A DNA stretch of 64,000 nt from Bacteroides pyogenes (GTDB lineage: Bacteria > Bacteroidota > Bacteroidia > Bacteroidales > Bacteroidaceae). The stretch covers positions 186,001 to 250,000 of the forward strand of contig NZ_JACIDI010000001.1 of assembly GCF_014196225.1 (NCBI RefSeq), in the 5' to 3' direction. The translations under genes were made by a program, and so were the position numbers. The notes beneath the pieces are model-generated. The model did not search any database, was not told the origin of the DNA, and saw only the letters and a program-made list of their open reading frames with translations. Below are positions 10,371-19,676 of this stretch, one piece after another; within the stretch, counting starts at the first letter, position 1; the number at the start of each line of letters is the position of its first letter.

Positions 10371-11072
10371 TTATTCGTGACGCGGGTCGATATGTTTAAC
10401 CGCACCCTGTTCAGCAGTGAAACGTCCGTACGTACCAGTGACTTTCTTCAGAGCTTCATTGGCATCTGTACCTTTCTTAATCTCATCCATGAATTTGCCA
10501 AGGTGAACGAATTCGTATCCGCAAATTTCATCATTCTTATCCAATGCGACAGATTTGATGTATCCTTCGGCCATTTCGAGGTAACGAGGACCTTTGGCCA
10601 AAGTTCCGTACAATGTACCTACCTGGCTGCGCAATCCTTTGCCTAAATCTTCCAATCCGGCGCCGATCATCAGGCCCCCTTCTGAAAAAGCCGACTGTGT
10701 ACGTCCGTAAACGATTTGCAGGAAAAGTTCGCGCATGGCGGTGTTAATGGCATCGCAAACGAGGTCGGTGTTCAGCGCTTCGAGAATTGTTTTTCCCGGA
10801 AGAATTTCGGAGGCCATTGCTGCCGAATGGGTCATGCCGGAACATCCGATGGTTTCGATCAGGGCTTCCTGAATGACGCCTTCTTTAACATTGAGTGTCA
10901 GTTTGCAAGCGCCTTGTTGAGGAGCACACCAGCCGACACCATGTGTTAAGCCTGAAATATCGACGATTTCTTTTGATTTTACCCATTTGCCTTCTTCGGG
11001 TATGGGAGCCGGTCCGTGGTTAGGCCCTTTCTTTACAACACACATGTGTTCCACTTCGTGTGAATAAGTCAT
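10371..11072 (-). CDS. NifU-like iron-sulfur cluster assembly scaffold protein
   Basis: A 233-residue soluble protein resembling the NifU/IscU N-terminal fold. Likely cluster ligands are the cysteines in HGVGWCAPQQGAC and IGCSGMTHSAAMAS, followed by a third at LVCDAINTAM. It is longer than IscU and has an extra C-terminal region (VHLGKFMDEIKKGTD). It is translated immediately before the GGGtGRT protein, three bases apart, and both share a promoter at 11135-11166. I infer that it supplies or holds a cluster for its partner; no other isc or suf gene is visible nearby. Confidence 0.88.
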   Translation of the reverse strand: MTYSHEVEHMCVVKKGPNHGPAPIPEEGKWVKSKEIVDISGLTHGVGWCAPQQGACKLTLNVKEGVIQEALIETIGCSGMTHSAAMASEILPGKTILEALNTDLVCDAINTAMRELFLQIVYGRTQSAFSEGGLMIGAGLEDLGKGLRSQVGTLYGTLAKGPRYLEMAEGYIKSVALDKNDEICGYEFVHLGKFMDEIKKGTDANEALKKVTGTYGRFTAEQGAVKHIDPRHE

Positions 11073-11134
11073 AATTAGCTCTATTTAAGTAATATAATAA
11101 AAAAATACGTAGTTGCTTTTCTCAGAATCGTCCA

Positions 11135-11166
11135 CAAAGTTAGTCGTTTTATTTGTTTTTGTCAAC
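11135..11166 (-). promoter_or_regulatory. Bacteroides-type promoter for the scaffold/GGGtGRT operon
   Basis: Minus-strand -7 box TAACTTTG (11135-11142) with a GTTG -33 box 20 bases upstream (11163-11166). Start codon lies 63 bases downstream of the -7 box. Confidence 0.6.
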
Positions 11167-11277
11167 GGCCTTTTGTGACTTTTTTAAGAAAACCGGCAAT
11201 TTGACGTGTGTTTGTTTAAAGATTGTAAAGTCCATATTGCAGAAACAAGATTTTTCATTTTATTGGAATACTTTTAA

Positions 11278-11418
11278 CCTCAAAATGTCATTAAAGGATT
11301 TGGTTCGTGGTACTACTCGTAACATCTTGCATAATAGATGTTTGCAAAATCATTTTTAATGGCTGCTGATTGGATTTTCATGAAAAAGGAGCATTTATGC
11401 CCTAATGACATTTTGGGG
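11278..11418. mobile_element. MITE-like 141-bp element with terminal inverted repeats (copy 1)
   Basis: The ends CCTCAAAATGTCATTA (11278-11293) and TAATGACATTTTGGGG (11403-11418) are inverted repeats matching at 15 of 16 positions. TTAA occurs directly outside the left end and one base outside the right end. The interior has no credible gene but contains an inverted repeat (AACATCT/AGATGTT). A diverged copy of the whole element sits at 41845-41988. The rest of the 11073-11569 gap holds the promoter above, AT-rich sequence and the promoter of the next gene. Confidence 0.65.
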
Positions 11419-11569
11419 ATTAATGGCTTCTACCAGTTATATGCCCTCTTCCCTCGTGCGTAAAGACAAATATCGGAATTTTCTCTTTTTTCATGTTTCT
11501 TACTCTGAATTCACGTATAAAATGAAATATATTTTGTAGTTTTGTTCGCTGTCTACATTGCATAAATTT

Positions 11570-12073
11570 ATGATTGAAATAACAGAACAGGCCTTGGAAA
11601 AGGCGGCAGGCGAAGGAATGGATGAATTTATCCGGGTTTTTACCGATAAATACAAAGAGTTACTATCTGGAAGTTTGACTGCCGACAGAATGCCTTTGCT
11701 GACAGGAGAGCAACACACCCTTCTGGCTTATCGGATCTTCCGTGATGAGGTATTGGAAGGCGGATTTTGCCAATTGATTCAGAACGGCTATGGTCCATAT
11801 ATCTTTGATAATCCTTTTGCAAAAGCCATGCGTTTGTGGGGAGCAGAAGATTTTTCGAAACTGATTTATGGCGCAAAGAAAATATACGATGCTCATAGAG
11901 AGGACTTGGAAAGGGAACGGACCGATGAAGAGTTTATGGCGATGTATGAGCAATATGAAGCTTTTGACGATTTGGAAGAAGAGTTTCTGGATATGGAAGA
12001 ACGGATTACAGCAACAGTTGCAAGCTATGTGGACGATCATCTGGCGCTTTTTGCGAAAATAACAATGAAATAG
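11570..12073 (+). CDS. DMP19/DUF4375-family protein
   Basis: A 167-residue acidic cytoplasmic protein. The central part (LTGEQHTLLAYRIFRDEVLEGGF, then QLIQNGYGPYIFDNPFAKA) matches the DMP19-like DUF4375 family, and its C-terminus is a glutamate-rich helix (DDLEEEFLDMEERI). The molecular role is unknown; some family members have been described as DNA mimics, and the acidity here would fit but does not prove that. I start at the ATG at 11570, not the in-frame TTG at 11558, because a TAGTTTTG -7 box lies at 11537-11544 and would leave a very short leader for the TTG. No partner gene is adjacent. Confidence 0.8.
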   Translation: MIEITEQALEKAAGEGMDEFIRVFTDKYKELLSGSLTADRMPLLTGEQHTLLAYRIFRDEVLEGGFCQLIQNGYGPYIFDNPFAKAMRLWGAEDFSKLIYGAKKIYDAHREDLERERTDEEFMAMYEQYEAFDDLEEEFLDMEERITATVASYVDDHLALFAKITMK

Positions 12074-12151
12074 ATGCAGTATATTTTTTATTGTGGCATT
12101 TATAGTTATGAATTAGAATTTTTATATTTGCAAATCTAAAATACTATACTT

Positions 12152-12901
12152 ATGAGAAAAATGAAGCTTTACCTAATGTGCTTAACAACTGTATTGATCA
12201 GTCTTTCTGTGTGCTCTTGCCTGAGCGATGGCGACAACGATAAAGTGCAAGTACAGACTTTTGTGCAAGTCAATGCACATGATTTGCCTGTTTCTTTCAC
12301 CAACTCTATCGGAGTAAAACTAATACCGAATCAAGCAATAACAGTACCTGAGAGCAAAGAAATGGCATTGATTAATTATCAATATGATAAAACCACTGTG
12401 TCGGCAAATGCGACTTCGATAAATATCACGTTGCTGGATAATCCTTACTATTTCACTAAATCTCCGATTTCTTTGGATGGAGAACCGGGAAATGCGCCAT
12501 TTGTTACTTTAGAGCCACATGGCTTTAGAGGAGGATTCTTTAACAAAGAGATACTGATTCTGCCAATATCCTTCAAGTACAAACGGTATTCTGAAGAAAA
12601 GGAGTTGAAAGAGGAAATCAAACGGCATACCTTTGCCATGATGTATGATAATGAAAAGGGATTTAAAGACGGAATACTGACTTTACATCTGCATCATACT
12701 ATAACCTCTCATTTGGATGAACAAAGAATAACAGACGGTTTTGATTACAAAGCTTATGATTTGTCATCGGTTTTATCTGTTGTTGGTTCCGATAAGGTTA
12801 CTAAAGTAGAGGTCGTAATTAAGGAAAATCAATACAATAATAAATATTCCGAAGCCCAGGAAAAGACATATTCTTATGAATATCCTTTTAATAAAAAGTA
12901 G
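12152..12901 (+). CDS. NigD-like lipoprotein
   Basis: A 249-residue predicted lipoprotein: a basic N-terminus, hydrophobic segment and a cysteine-containing end (SVCSCLSDGD), where Cys23 is the likely lipidated residue. The mature part is mostly beta-strand-like and resembles the NigD-like families common in Bacteroides, which take their name from a protein first found in a bacteriocin locus. Function is otherwise unknown. A TATATTTG -7 box is present at 12123-12130. The next gene starts six bases after the stop, so both may be co-transcribed. Base composition is more AT-rich than the genes from 17 kb onwards. Confidence 0.75.
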   Translation: MRKMKLYLMCLTTVLISLSVCSCLSDGDNDKVQVQTFVQVNAHDLPVSFTNSIGVKLIPNQAITVPESKEMALINYQYDKTTVSANATSINITLLDNPYYFTKSPISLDGEPGNAPFVTLEPHGFRGGFFNKEILILPISFKYKRYSEEKELKEEIKRHTFAMMYDNEKGFKDGILTLHLHHTITSHLDEQRITDGFDYKAYDLSSVLSVVGSDKVTKVEVVIKENQYNNKYSEAQEKTYSYEYPFNKK

Positions 12902-12907
12902 TAAACT

Positions 12908-13483
12908 TTGAATTATAAAGAATTATTTAACATAGCAATGAAACTGATTTCCTCTCCGGCCAAAGCCTGGGAGGAAATTTGTATGGAGGAGGATAGGCGT
13001 AAAGTCTTTATGGCTTTTGTCTATCCTATGATCGGTTTATGTGCTTTATCTGTTTTCATTGGCTCTTTATTGACATACGGTTGGGGAGGCCCGGAAAGCT
13101 TTCAGATAGCGATGACCAACTGTTGCGCTGTGGCAGTGGCTCTTTTTGGAGGCTATTTTCTGGCTGCTTATGCCATCAATGAGGCTGGAATAAAGATGTT
13201 CGGCATGCCTTCTCAGGTTTTGTTGACACAACAATTTGCGGGCTATTCTTTGGTTGTGTTGTTTCTGCTTCAGATAATAACGGGACTTTTACCCTCTTTC
13301 AGGATTATAGCCTGGTTGTTGCAGTTTTATATTGTTTATGTGGTATGGGAGGGAGCTCCCATTGTGATGAAAGTGAAAGAAAATGATCGGTTGAAATATA
13401 CACTTTTATCGTCTGCTTTGCTCATATTATGTCCGGCAGCGATTGAATTTGTGTTTAATAAACTGACGACTCTATTAAATTAA
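12908..13483 (+). CDS. Yip1-family inner-membrane protein
   Basis: A 191-residue protein with the Yip1-type opening (FNIAMKLISSPAKAWEEI) and four or five hydrophobic segments, roughly residues 38-57, 70-90, 108-128, 132-148 and 160-180. The substrate or partner is unknown for bacterial members. The start is a TTG at 12908, six bases after the NigD-like stop; an internal ATG (MKLISS) is an alternative that would remove ten residues. The gene ends nine bases before smpB, so NigD-like, Yip1-like, smpB and metH may form one transcript. Confidence 0.8.
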   Translation: MNYKELFNIAMKLISSPAKAWEEICMEEDRRKVFMAFVYPMIGLCALSVFIGSLLTYGWGGPESFQIAMTNCCAVAVALFGGYFLAAYAINEAGIKMFGMPSQVLLTQQFAGYSLVVLFLLQIITGLLPSFRIIAWLLQFYIVYVVWEGAPIVMKVKENDRLKYTLLSSALLILCPAAIEFVFNKLTTLLN

Positions 13484-13492
13484 CGTGTGAAA

Positions 13493-13945
13493 ATGAAACA
13501 AACTCCTGTGAATATAAAAAACAAACGCGCCACTTTCGATTATGAGTTGGTGGATACTTATACTGCGGGTATCGTTCTTACCGGTACGGAAATAAAATCC
13601 ATTCGTTTGGGCAAGGCGAGCTTGGTAGATACGTTTTGTTATTTTGTAAAAGGCGAATTGTGGGTGAAGAACATGCATATCGCCGAATATTTTTACGGTT
13701 CGTACAATAATCACACGGCACGTAGAGACAGAAAGCTGTTGCTTGGAAAAAAAGAATTGGAGAAACTTCAGCGGGAAATGAAAACTCCCGGCTTTACCAT
13801 TGTTCCCATACGTTTGTTTATCAATGAAAAAGGGTTGGCAAAACTGGTGATAGCCTTGGCCAAGGGCAAGAAACAGTTCGATAAAAGGGAGGCTTTGAAA
13901 GAAAAAGACGATCGCCGTGATATGGCGAGAATGTTTAAAAGGTAG
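13493..13945 (+). CDS. smpB: SsrA-binding protein SmpB
   Basis: The 150-residue partner of transfer-messenger RNA in ribosome rescue. The sequence has the family pattern: [68 protein letters not shown] and the basic tail DRRDMARMF. An upstream GTG at 13487 would add only two residues; the ATG at 13493 is preferred since it gives the usual start MKQTPVN. Nothing resembling the ssrA RNA gene is visible nearby. It sits directly upstream of metH with 20 bases between. Confidence 0.96.
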   Translation: MKQTPVNIKNKRATFDYELVDTYTAGIVLTGTEIKSIRLGKASLVDTFCYFVKGELWVKNMHIAEYFYGSYNNHTARRDRKLLLGKKELEKLQREMKTPGFTIVPIRLFINEKGLAKLVIALAKGKKQFDKREALKEKDDRRDMARMFKR

Positions 13946-13965
13946 TTTTTATAAGGTAAAAAGAG

Positions 13966-16725
13966 ATGAAAAAAACTATTACCCAGCTCGTACCTGAACG
14001 TATTTTGATTCTGGATGGTGCGATGGGCACTATGATTCAGCAATATAAGCTTGAAGAAAAAGATTTTCGCGGAGAACGTTTCGCCCATATTCCCGGTCAG
14101 CTGAAAGGAAATAATGATTTATTGTGCCTTACCCGCCCCGATGTGATTGAGGATATTCACAGGAAATATCTCGAAGCGGGCGCGGATATTATCGAGACAA
14201 ATACGTTTAATTCGACGGCCGTCTCTATGGCAGACTATCATGTGGAAGGGTATGTCAGAGAGATAAACCTTGCGGCGGCACGGTTGGCCCGCGACCTGGC
14301 TGATGAATATACTTTGGCAAATCCGGACAAACCCCGTTTTGTGGCAGGTTCGATAGGTCCTACGAACAAAACCTGTTCGATGAGTCCGGATGTCAATAAT
14401 CCTGCTTTTCGTGCTCTGACCTACGATGAATTGTCTACCGCCTATTGCGAACAGATGGAAGCATTGGTCGAAGGAGGAATCGATGCCATCCTGATTGAAA
14501 CGATTTTCGACACGTTGAATGCCAAAGCTGCAATTTTTGCTGCTGTCCGCACGATGGAGAAAATGAATATCCGGTTACCTCTCATGTTGTCTGTTACTGT
14601 ATCGGATGTCGGAGGGCGTACTTTGTCGGGGCAAACGCTTGACGCCTTTCTGGCTTCGGTACAACATGCGCCAATCTTTTCGATAGGCTTGAATTGTTCG
14701 TTCGGCGCGAAGCAACTGAAACCGTTTCTGGAACAATTGGCCGCACGCGCTCCTTATTATATCAGCGCTTATCCGAATGCGGGACTTCCCAACAGTTTAG
14801 GTATGTATGATCAGACTCCCGAGGATATGGCCCACGAAGTGAAAGAGTACATACACGAGGGATTGGTTAATATCATAGGCGGCTGTTGTGGGACGACCGA
14901 TGCTTATATCGCCCAATATCCGGCATTGGTGGAAGGAGCCAAACCGCATCTTCCTGCTTCTCCACCGGATTGTCTTTGGTTGTCGGGGCTCGAATTGTTG
15001 CAAGTAAAGCCTGATATGAATTTTGTGAATATCGGTGAGCGTTGTAACGTGGCAGGTTCGCGTAAATTTCTCCGTTTGATTAACGAAAAGAAATACGAAG
15101 AGGCGCTTTCTATTGCCCGCCGTCAAGTAGAAGACGGTGCGTTAGTCATCGACGTGAACATGGACGACGGCTTGCTGGATGCGAAAAAAGAGATGGTTAC
15201 GTTCTTGAATCTTATCATGTCGGAGCCGGAGATTTCCCGGGTACCTGTCATGATCGATTCTTCGAAATGGGAAGTGATTGAAGCCGGGTTGAAATGCCTG
15301 CAAGGTAAATCGATTGTAAACTCCATTTCTCTGAAGGAAGGAGAAGAAAACTTCTTGGAACATGCCCGTCTTATTCGACAATATGGAGCAGCGGTGGTAG
15401 TGATGGCTTTCGATGAGAAGGGTCAGGCCGATACCGCAGCCCGTAAGATAGAAGTGTGCGAACGTGCTTATCGTTTGTTGGTCGATAAAGCGGGCTTTGA
15501 TCCGCATGACATTATTTTCGACCCCAATGTGCTTGCCATAGCTACGGGCATCGAAGAGCATAACAATTATGCCGTGGATTTTATCGAAGCCACCGGCTGG
15601 ATAAAGAAGAACCTTCCCGGGGTTCATGTGAGTGGTGGAGTAAGTAATCTTTCTTTTTCATTTCGTGGAAATAATTACATCCGTGAAGCCATACATGCCG
15701 TTTTCCTTTACCACGCTATCAGGCATGGAATGGATATGGGTATTGTAAATCCGGGAACGTCGGTTTTGTATACCGATCTTCCGGACGACGTGCTCGAGAA
15801 AATAGAAGATGTAGTGCTGAATCGCCGTCCCGATGCTTCAGAACATCTGATCGAGCTGGCGGAAAAACTGAAAGAAAGAGACCGGAAATCGACCGAAAGA
15901 AAGGACGGTTCTCTGAATTCGGAGTTTCCGGAATGGCGTGACAAACCTGTGCAAGAACGTTTGCAGTATGCTTTAATGAAAGGAGTAGGAGATTATCTGG
16001 AGCAGGACTTGACGGAAGCTCTGTCGATTTACAATAAGGCGGTAGATATCATAGAAGGTCCGTTGATGGATGGAATGAACCATGTGGGGGAGCTTTTTGG
16101 AGCAGGTAAGATGTTTCTTCCTCAAGTAGTAAAAACAGCCCGTACTATGAAAAAGGCGGTAGCCATCTTGCAGCCGGTGATTGAATCGGAGAAACAGGAG
16201 GGAGCGACCTCGGTGGGTAAAGTTTTACTGGCTACGGTGAAAGGCGATGTGCATGATATCGGTAAGAATATCGTTTCGGTGGTGATGGCTTGCAATGGGT
16301 ACGAGATTGTAGATTTAGGAGTAATGGTACCGGCTGAAACGATTGTCAAATGTGCTATAGAACAAAAGGTCGATATAATAGGACTTAGCGGACTGATCAC
16401 TCCTTCTTTGGAGGAAATGGCACATGTTGCTGTTGAACTTGAGAAAGCGGGACTGGATATTCCTCTGCTTATCGGTGGCGCCACAACTTCCAAGATGCAT
16501 ACTGCTCTGAAGATTGCCCCTGTTTACAGTGCTCCGGTAGTGCATTTGAAAGATGCTTCGCAGAATGTAGGTATTGCCTCCCGTTTATTGAATCCTCAGA
16601 CAAAAAAAGAATTGGTAAACGAATTGGAAATGGAGTATCAGGTAATGCGCAAAAAAAATGAAAGTTTGCGTAGGGAAACTGTGCCATTGGAAGAAGCGCG
16701 CCGGAATAGATTGAACTTGTTTTAG
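13966..16725 (+). CDS. metH: B12-dependent methionine synthase, short form without activation domain
   Basis: Transfers a methyl group from methyltetrahydrofolate to homocysteine through cobalamin. Order of domains: homocysteine-binding (about 1-320, zinc cysteines in LNCSFGAK and GGCCGTTD), pterin-binding (about 340-600, [14 protein letters not shown] and [10 protein letters not shown]), cap and cobalamin-binding (about 640-890). The cobalamin ligand motif is [10 protein letters not shown], with His763. At 919 residues the protein stops soon after the cobalamin domain, whereas the Escherichia coli enzyme has a further 300-residue AdoMet-binding reactivation domain. Short MetH forms are known in this phylum as far as I recall. 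Reactivation must use another protein or mechanism. The enzyme makes the cell dependent on cobalamin for this route, which is relevant to the riboswitch at 42.3 kb. Confidence 0.95.
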   Translation: MKKTITQLVPERILILDGAMGTMIQQYKLEEKDFRGERFAHIPGQLKGNNDLLCLTRPDVIEDIHRKYLEAGADIIETNTFNSTAVSMADYHVEGYVREINLAAARLARDLADEYTLANPDKPRFVAGSIGPTNKTCSMSPDVNNPAFRALTYDELSTAYCEQMEALVEGGIDAILIETIFDTLNAKAAIFAAVRTMEKMNIRLPLMLSVTVSDVGGRTLSGQTLDAFLASVQHAPIFSIGLNCSFGAKQLKPFLEQLAARAPYYISAYPNAGLPNSLGMYDQTPEDMAHEVKEYIHEGLVNIIGGCCGTTDAYIAQYPALVEGAKPHLPASPPDCLWLSGLELLQVKPDMNFVNIGERCNVAGSRKFLRLINEKKYEEALSIARRQVEDGALVIDVNMDDGLLDAKKEMVTFLNLIMSEPEISRVPVMIDSSKWEVIEAGLKCLQGKSIVNSISLKEGEENFLEHARLIRQYGAAVVVMAFDEKGQADTAARKIEVCERAYRLLVDKAGFDPHDIIFDPNVLAIATGIEEHNNYAVDFIEATGWIKKNLPGVHVSGGVSNLSFSFRGNNYIREAIHAVFLYHAIRHGMDMGIVNPGTSVLYTDLPDDVLEKIEDVVLNRRPDASEHLIELAEKLKERDRKSTERKDGSLNSEFPEWRDKPVQERLQYALMKGVGDYLEQDLTEALSIYNKAVDIIEGPLMDGMNHVGELFGAGKMFLPQVVKTARTMKKAVAILQPVIESEKQEGATSVGKVLLATVKGDVHDIGKNIVSVVMACNGYEIVDLGVMVPAETIVKCAIEQKVDIIGLSGLITPSLEEMAHVAVELEKAGLDIPLLIGGATTSKMHTALKIAPVYSAPVVHLKDASQNVGIASRLLNPQTKKELVNELEMEYQVMRKKNESLRRETVPLEEARRNRLNLF

Positions 16726-16990
16726 AGATATCCCTTTTTGCTTTCCATTTTAAAAGCCGGAATGATTTCCCACTATTGCTGTCGTTTTCCGGCAGATGTG
16801 AGTTGCAGCACCATTGGCACATCTACATGACACCACCAAAATGACTATCTTTGCCCATGGTTATTCTTTTAGTTATGCTAAATCAAAGATAATCAAAAGA
16901 GCTGATGCCTCGTGGGAAGTGTCAGCCCATTTTTTATGAACTCAAAGGTTTTACCGGATGGCAATAAAGCTAATCGTTGGTAATCACCAC
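16726..16990. other. Intergenic region between metH and mnmE (convergent)
   Basis: No gene seen. A seven-pair GCCGGAA/TTCCGGC stem with a 24-base loop (16756-16793) could be a weak end-of-transcript structure but lacks a T run. A plus-strand TATCTTTG (16846-16853) and a minus-strand TATCTTTG (16884-16891) face each other, both of -7 box form. Confidence 0.4.
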
Positions 16991-18388
16991 TTACTTCCCA
17001 ATACAAAAATTCTTAAATATATTCCGAAGCACCATGTCGTTTGTCACTTCGCCGGCTATATCGGAGATGTAGAAGATGCACTCGCGGATGTCTTGCGAGA
17101 GGAAGTCGCCTGAGATTTGCGAGGCGAGACCGTCTTGTACGCGGCGGATGGCGTCCAACGCTTTGGTGAGAGCTTCGTAGTGGCGGACGTTGGTCACGAT
17201 GATGTCGTTTTGCGTCACAGAGGGCAGGCGAGCGGCATCCACCAACATTTGTTGGAGCTTGTCGGTATTCATGTGACGGCGTGCCGACAGGAAGATGTGC
17301 ACGGTGCTCTCTTCGGGGAAGTCCTTCAGCAGGCTGGAGAGCGATGTCTGCTCTTCCGTGTTTATCAGGTCGCATTTGTTGAATACGACGATAAGACGTT
17401 TGCCTGCGCAGCGCGGAAGGATGCGGGGCGAGAGTTGGGCGATTTGCGAGGAGGCGCGTGAGGAATCGACCATCCAAAGCACGATTTCCGCTTGATCGAG
17501 CTTCCGGAACGTACGTTCGATGCCCAGACTCTCGATCGTGTCTTTGGTGTCGCGGATGCCTGCCGTGTCGATGAAACGGAAGGTGACGCCTCCGATGTTC
17601 ACCGTGTCTTCTATCACGTCGCGCGTAGTGCCGTGGATGTCGCTCACAATTGCTTTCTCCTCGTTCAGCAGCACGTTGAGCAGAGTCGACTTGCCGGCAT
17701 TGGTCTCACCGATGATGGCTACGGGAACGCCGTTCTTGATGGCGTTGCCCACGCTGAACGAATGCGCCAGCCGGGTGATCACACACTCTATCTCTCCGGC
17801 AAGGGCTTTCAGGGCGCTCCGGTCGGCAAACTCCACATCCTCTTCGCTGAAGTCGAGTTCGAGTTCGATCATCGAGGTGAAGTGTAGGAGCTTGTCCCGA
17901 AGTCCGGCGAGCTCCTTGCTGAAGCCGCCTCTCATCTGGTTCATCGCCAGCCGGTGAGTGGCTGCCGAGGTGGAGGCGATCAGATCGGCCACCGCTTCCG
18001 CCTGACTTAGATCCATCTTGCCGTTCATAAACGCGCGCCGGGTATATTCCCCGGGCTCTGCCATGCGGCATCCTTTGCCGATGAGCAACTGCAACACTTG
18101 CTGCAAGATGTAGGGCGAACCGTGGCAGGCTATCTCCGTGCAGTCTTCGCCGGTGTAGGAGTGAGGGGCGCGAAACAGGCTGACCAGTACTTCGTCTACC
18201 ACTTCGTCGCCGTCATATATGCGCCCGAAAGTGATTTTGTAAGCATCCTGCTTATCAAGAGGGCGGGAGCCTGCCGCTTTGAAGATGCTTCCGGTTATGG
18301 AAACGGCCTCCGGTCCGGAGACGCGGATGATGCCGATGGCTCCTCCCTGTGCGGTAGCGATGGCGCAAATCGTATCGGTTGAAATCAT
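16991..18388 (-). CDS. mnmE: tRNA modification GTPase MnmE
   Basis: With MnmG it installs the carboxymethylaminomethyl (or related) group on uridine 34 of some tRNAs. The 465-residue protein has the N-terminal folate-binding domain (MISTDTICAIATAQGGAIGI), a helical domain and an inserted G domain with GETNAGKST (227-235), the switch residues around HGTTRD, DTAGIRDT (from 274) and NKCDL. It ends in the diagnostic CIGK (FCIGK), whose cysteine is needed for activity. Length and motifs are normal. It lies downstream of the nucleoside phosphorylase gene on the same strand, separated by 81 bases holding a GC hairpin. Confidence 0.97.
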   Translation of the reverse strand: MISTDTICAIATAQGGAIGIIRVSGPEAVSITGSIFKAAGSRPLDKQDAYKITFGRIYDGDEVVDEVLVSLFRAPHSYTGEDCTEIACHGSPYILQQVLQLLIGKGCRMAEPGEYTRRAFMNGKMDLSQAEAVADLIASTSAATHRLAMNQMRGGFSKELAGLRDKLLHFTSMIELELDFSEEDVEFADRSALKALAGEIECVITRLAHSFSVGNAIKNGVPVAIIGETNAGKSTLLNVLLNEEKAIVSDIHGTTRDVIEDTVNIGGVTFRFIDTAGIRDTKDTIESLGIERTFRKLDQAEIVLWMVDSSRASSQIAQLSPRILPRCAGKRLIVVFNKCDLINTEEQTSLSSLLKDFPEESTVHIFLSARRHMNTDKLQQMLVDAARLPSVTQNDIIVTNVRHYEALTKALDAIRRVQDGLASQISGDFLSQDIRECIFYISDIAGEVTNDMVLRNIFKNFCIGK

Positions 18389-18412
18389 TCTTTGTCGGTT
18401 ATTATATATTTC

Positions 18413-18440
18413 GGGGTGCTCAATTCAGTTTGGGCACCCC
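18413..18440 (-). terminator. GC hairpin between nucleoside phosphorylase and mnmE
   Basis: GGGGTGC pairs with GCACCCC around a 14-base loop, 30 bases beyond the phosphorylase stop. The minus-strand continuation is AT-rich (GAAATATATAAT) but has no clean T run; the plus strand has CTCTTTCTTTT, so orientation is uncertain. Confidence 0.45.
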
Positions 18441-18469
18441 CTCTTTCTTTTCTATTCGGCAGGAAAACG

Positions 18470-19348
18470 TCAGATTCTGTCGAGCACTGTCGAAATCAGC
18501 GTGTCGATGGTATTCTTATATCCCGTGTTCGCCTCTTTGATCAGCCTGTTGGCAATCACCATGCACACGGTCATCGCTTTGTGCCCCATCAGGCGGCTGA
18601 GTCCGGCAAGGGCGGAGCTTTCCATCTCGAAGTTGGTGATTTTGAATCCCTTGTATTCGAACGATTCGATCTTTTCGTTCTGCTTCGGATCAGCCAGCGG
18701 GATGCGGAGTTCCCTGCCCTGCGGACCGAAGAATCCTCCGGCGGCGATGGTCACCCCCCGTACCATGTCTTCGCGGGCAATCCGGTCTATCAGCTCCTTG
18801 TCGGCGTCGATCACGTAAGGAGCGGGAGCGCACATGTTGCCCGACCATCCCATGTGGTTGAGGAACGCGCGTTCGAAAGGAAGGTCGCACACGGCGTTGC
18901 GTCCGGCGTAGAAATTCAGCAGGCCGTCGAATCCCATCGACTTCTGCGAGCACACGAAAGTCCCTACCGGAGTGTTGGGTTGCAGTCCTCCGCACGTGCC
19001 GATGCGCACCAATTCCAGTTGGCGGAAGTTCTCTTTTTCTTCCCGCGTGCCGAAGTCGATATTGGCAAGCGCATCCAGTTCGTTCACCACGATGTCGACA
19101 TTGTCGCACCCGATGCCTGTGGAAACCACCGTAATCCGTTTGCCTTTGTACGTTCCCGTGATGGTCTTAAACTCGCGGCTTTCCACTTCGCATTCCTTGT
19201 TTTCGAAGTGCGACGCCACCAGCGCCACCCGTCCCGGATCGCCCACGAGGATTACTTTGTCCGCCAGCATTTCCGGTTTCAGGTGAAGGTGGAATACACT
19301 CCCGTCTTCATTGATGATGAGTTCCGATGAAGGAAAATATTTTTTCAT
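18470..19348 (-). CDS. Nucleoside phosphorylase (uridine phosphorylase-like)
   Basis: Splits nucleosides with phosphate for salvage. The 292-residue protein belongs to the NP-I family: phosphate-binding VGDPGRVALVASHF, the STGIGCDNVDIVVNEL segment with the catalytic-site residues, RIGTCGGLQ, and near the C-terminus NFEMESSALAGLS, where Glu-Met-Glu binds the ribose. Substrate cannot be fixed from sequence alone; uridine is the best guess from the length and the ESSAL region. I start at MKKYFPSSEL (19348); an upstream in-frame ATG at 19369 would add seven residues with no conservation expected. It is upstream of mnmE. Confidence 0.88.
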   Translation of the reverse strand: MKKYFPSSELIINEDGSVFHLHLKPEMLADKVILVGDPGRVALVASHFENKECEVESREFKTITGTYKGKRITVVSTGIGCDNVDIVVNELDALANIDFGTREEKENFRQLELVRIGTCGGLQPNTPVGTFVCSQKSMGFDGLLNFYAGRNAVCDLPFERAFLNHMGWSGNMCAPAPYVIDADKELIDRIAREDMVRGVTIAAGGFFGPQGRELRIPLADPKQNEKIESFEYKGFKITNFEMESSALAGLSRLMGHKAMTVCMVIANRLIKEANTGYKNTIDTLISTVLDRI

Positions 19349-19444
19349 TGCTATATAATTTTGGGGCATTCCCGTGTTTCCGATTCACGGGAGTTGCCGT
19401 GTTAATAACTCAAGTTGATAACATTCGCCGTTTGCTTTGGAGCT

Positions 19445-19648
19445 TTTGGGGTACAGGCCTTTCCTTTCAGGACTTTCACCGGCTTATTTGTCCCCATTTG
19501 TCCGGCGACTGATGGGATGTACAAGTACTCCCTTTCAGGGCTTTCATCGGCTTGTTTATTCCCATTTGCCCGGCGAATCATGGGATGTACAAGTACTCCC
19601 TTTCAGGGCTTTCACCGATTTGTTTGTCCCCATTTGCTCGGCGAAACT
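19445..19648. repeat. Tandem array, 68-bp unit, three copies
   Basis: Copies begin near 19445, 19513 and 19581. Copies two and three share TGGGATGTACAAGTACTCCC exactly and then diverge at few positions; copy one is more diverged. The array fills the gap between the phosphorylase start and the floA stop; the floA end (GAGCAAGTAG) shows weak similarity to the end of the unit. Confidence 0.85.
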
Positions 19649-19676
19649 TTATTGAATTTCAAGCGTTTGCCCCTTG

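Noticed and set aside
11281..11359. Short plus-strand frame in the element at 11.3 kb, with a similar one at 41.8 kb
   Set aside because: The similarity between the two comes from the repeated element; frames do not start or end alike.
11274..11423. TTAA target-site duplication of the element
   Set aside because: TTAA is directly next to the left end but one base off at the right end, in AT-rich sequence, and copy 2 has none; not strong enough to claim.
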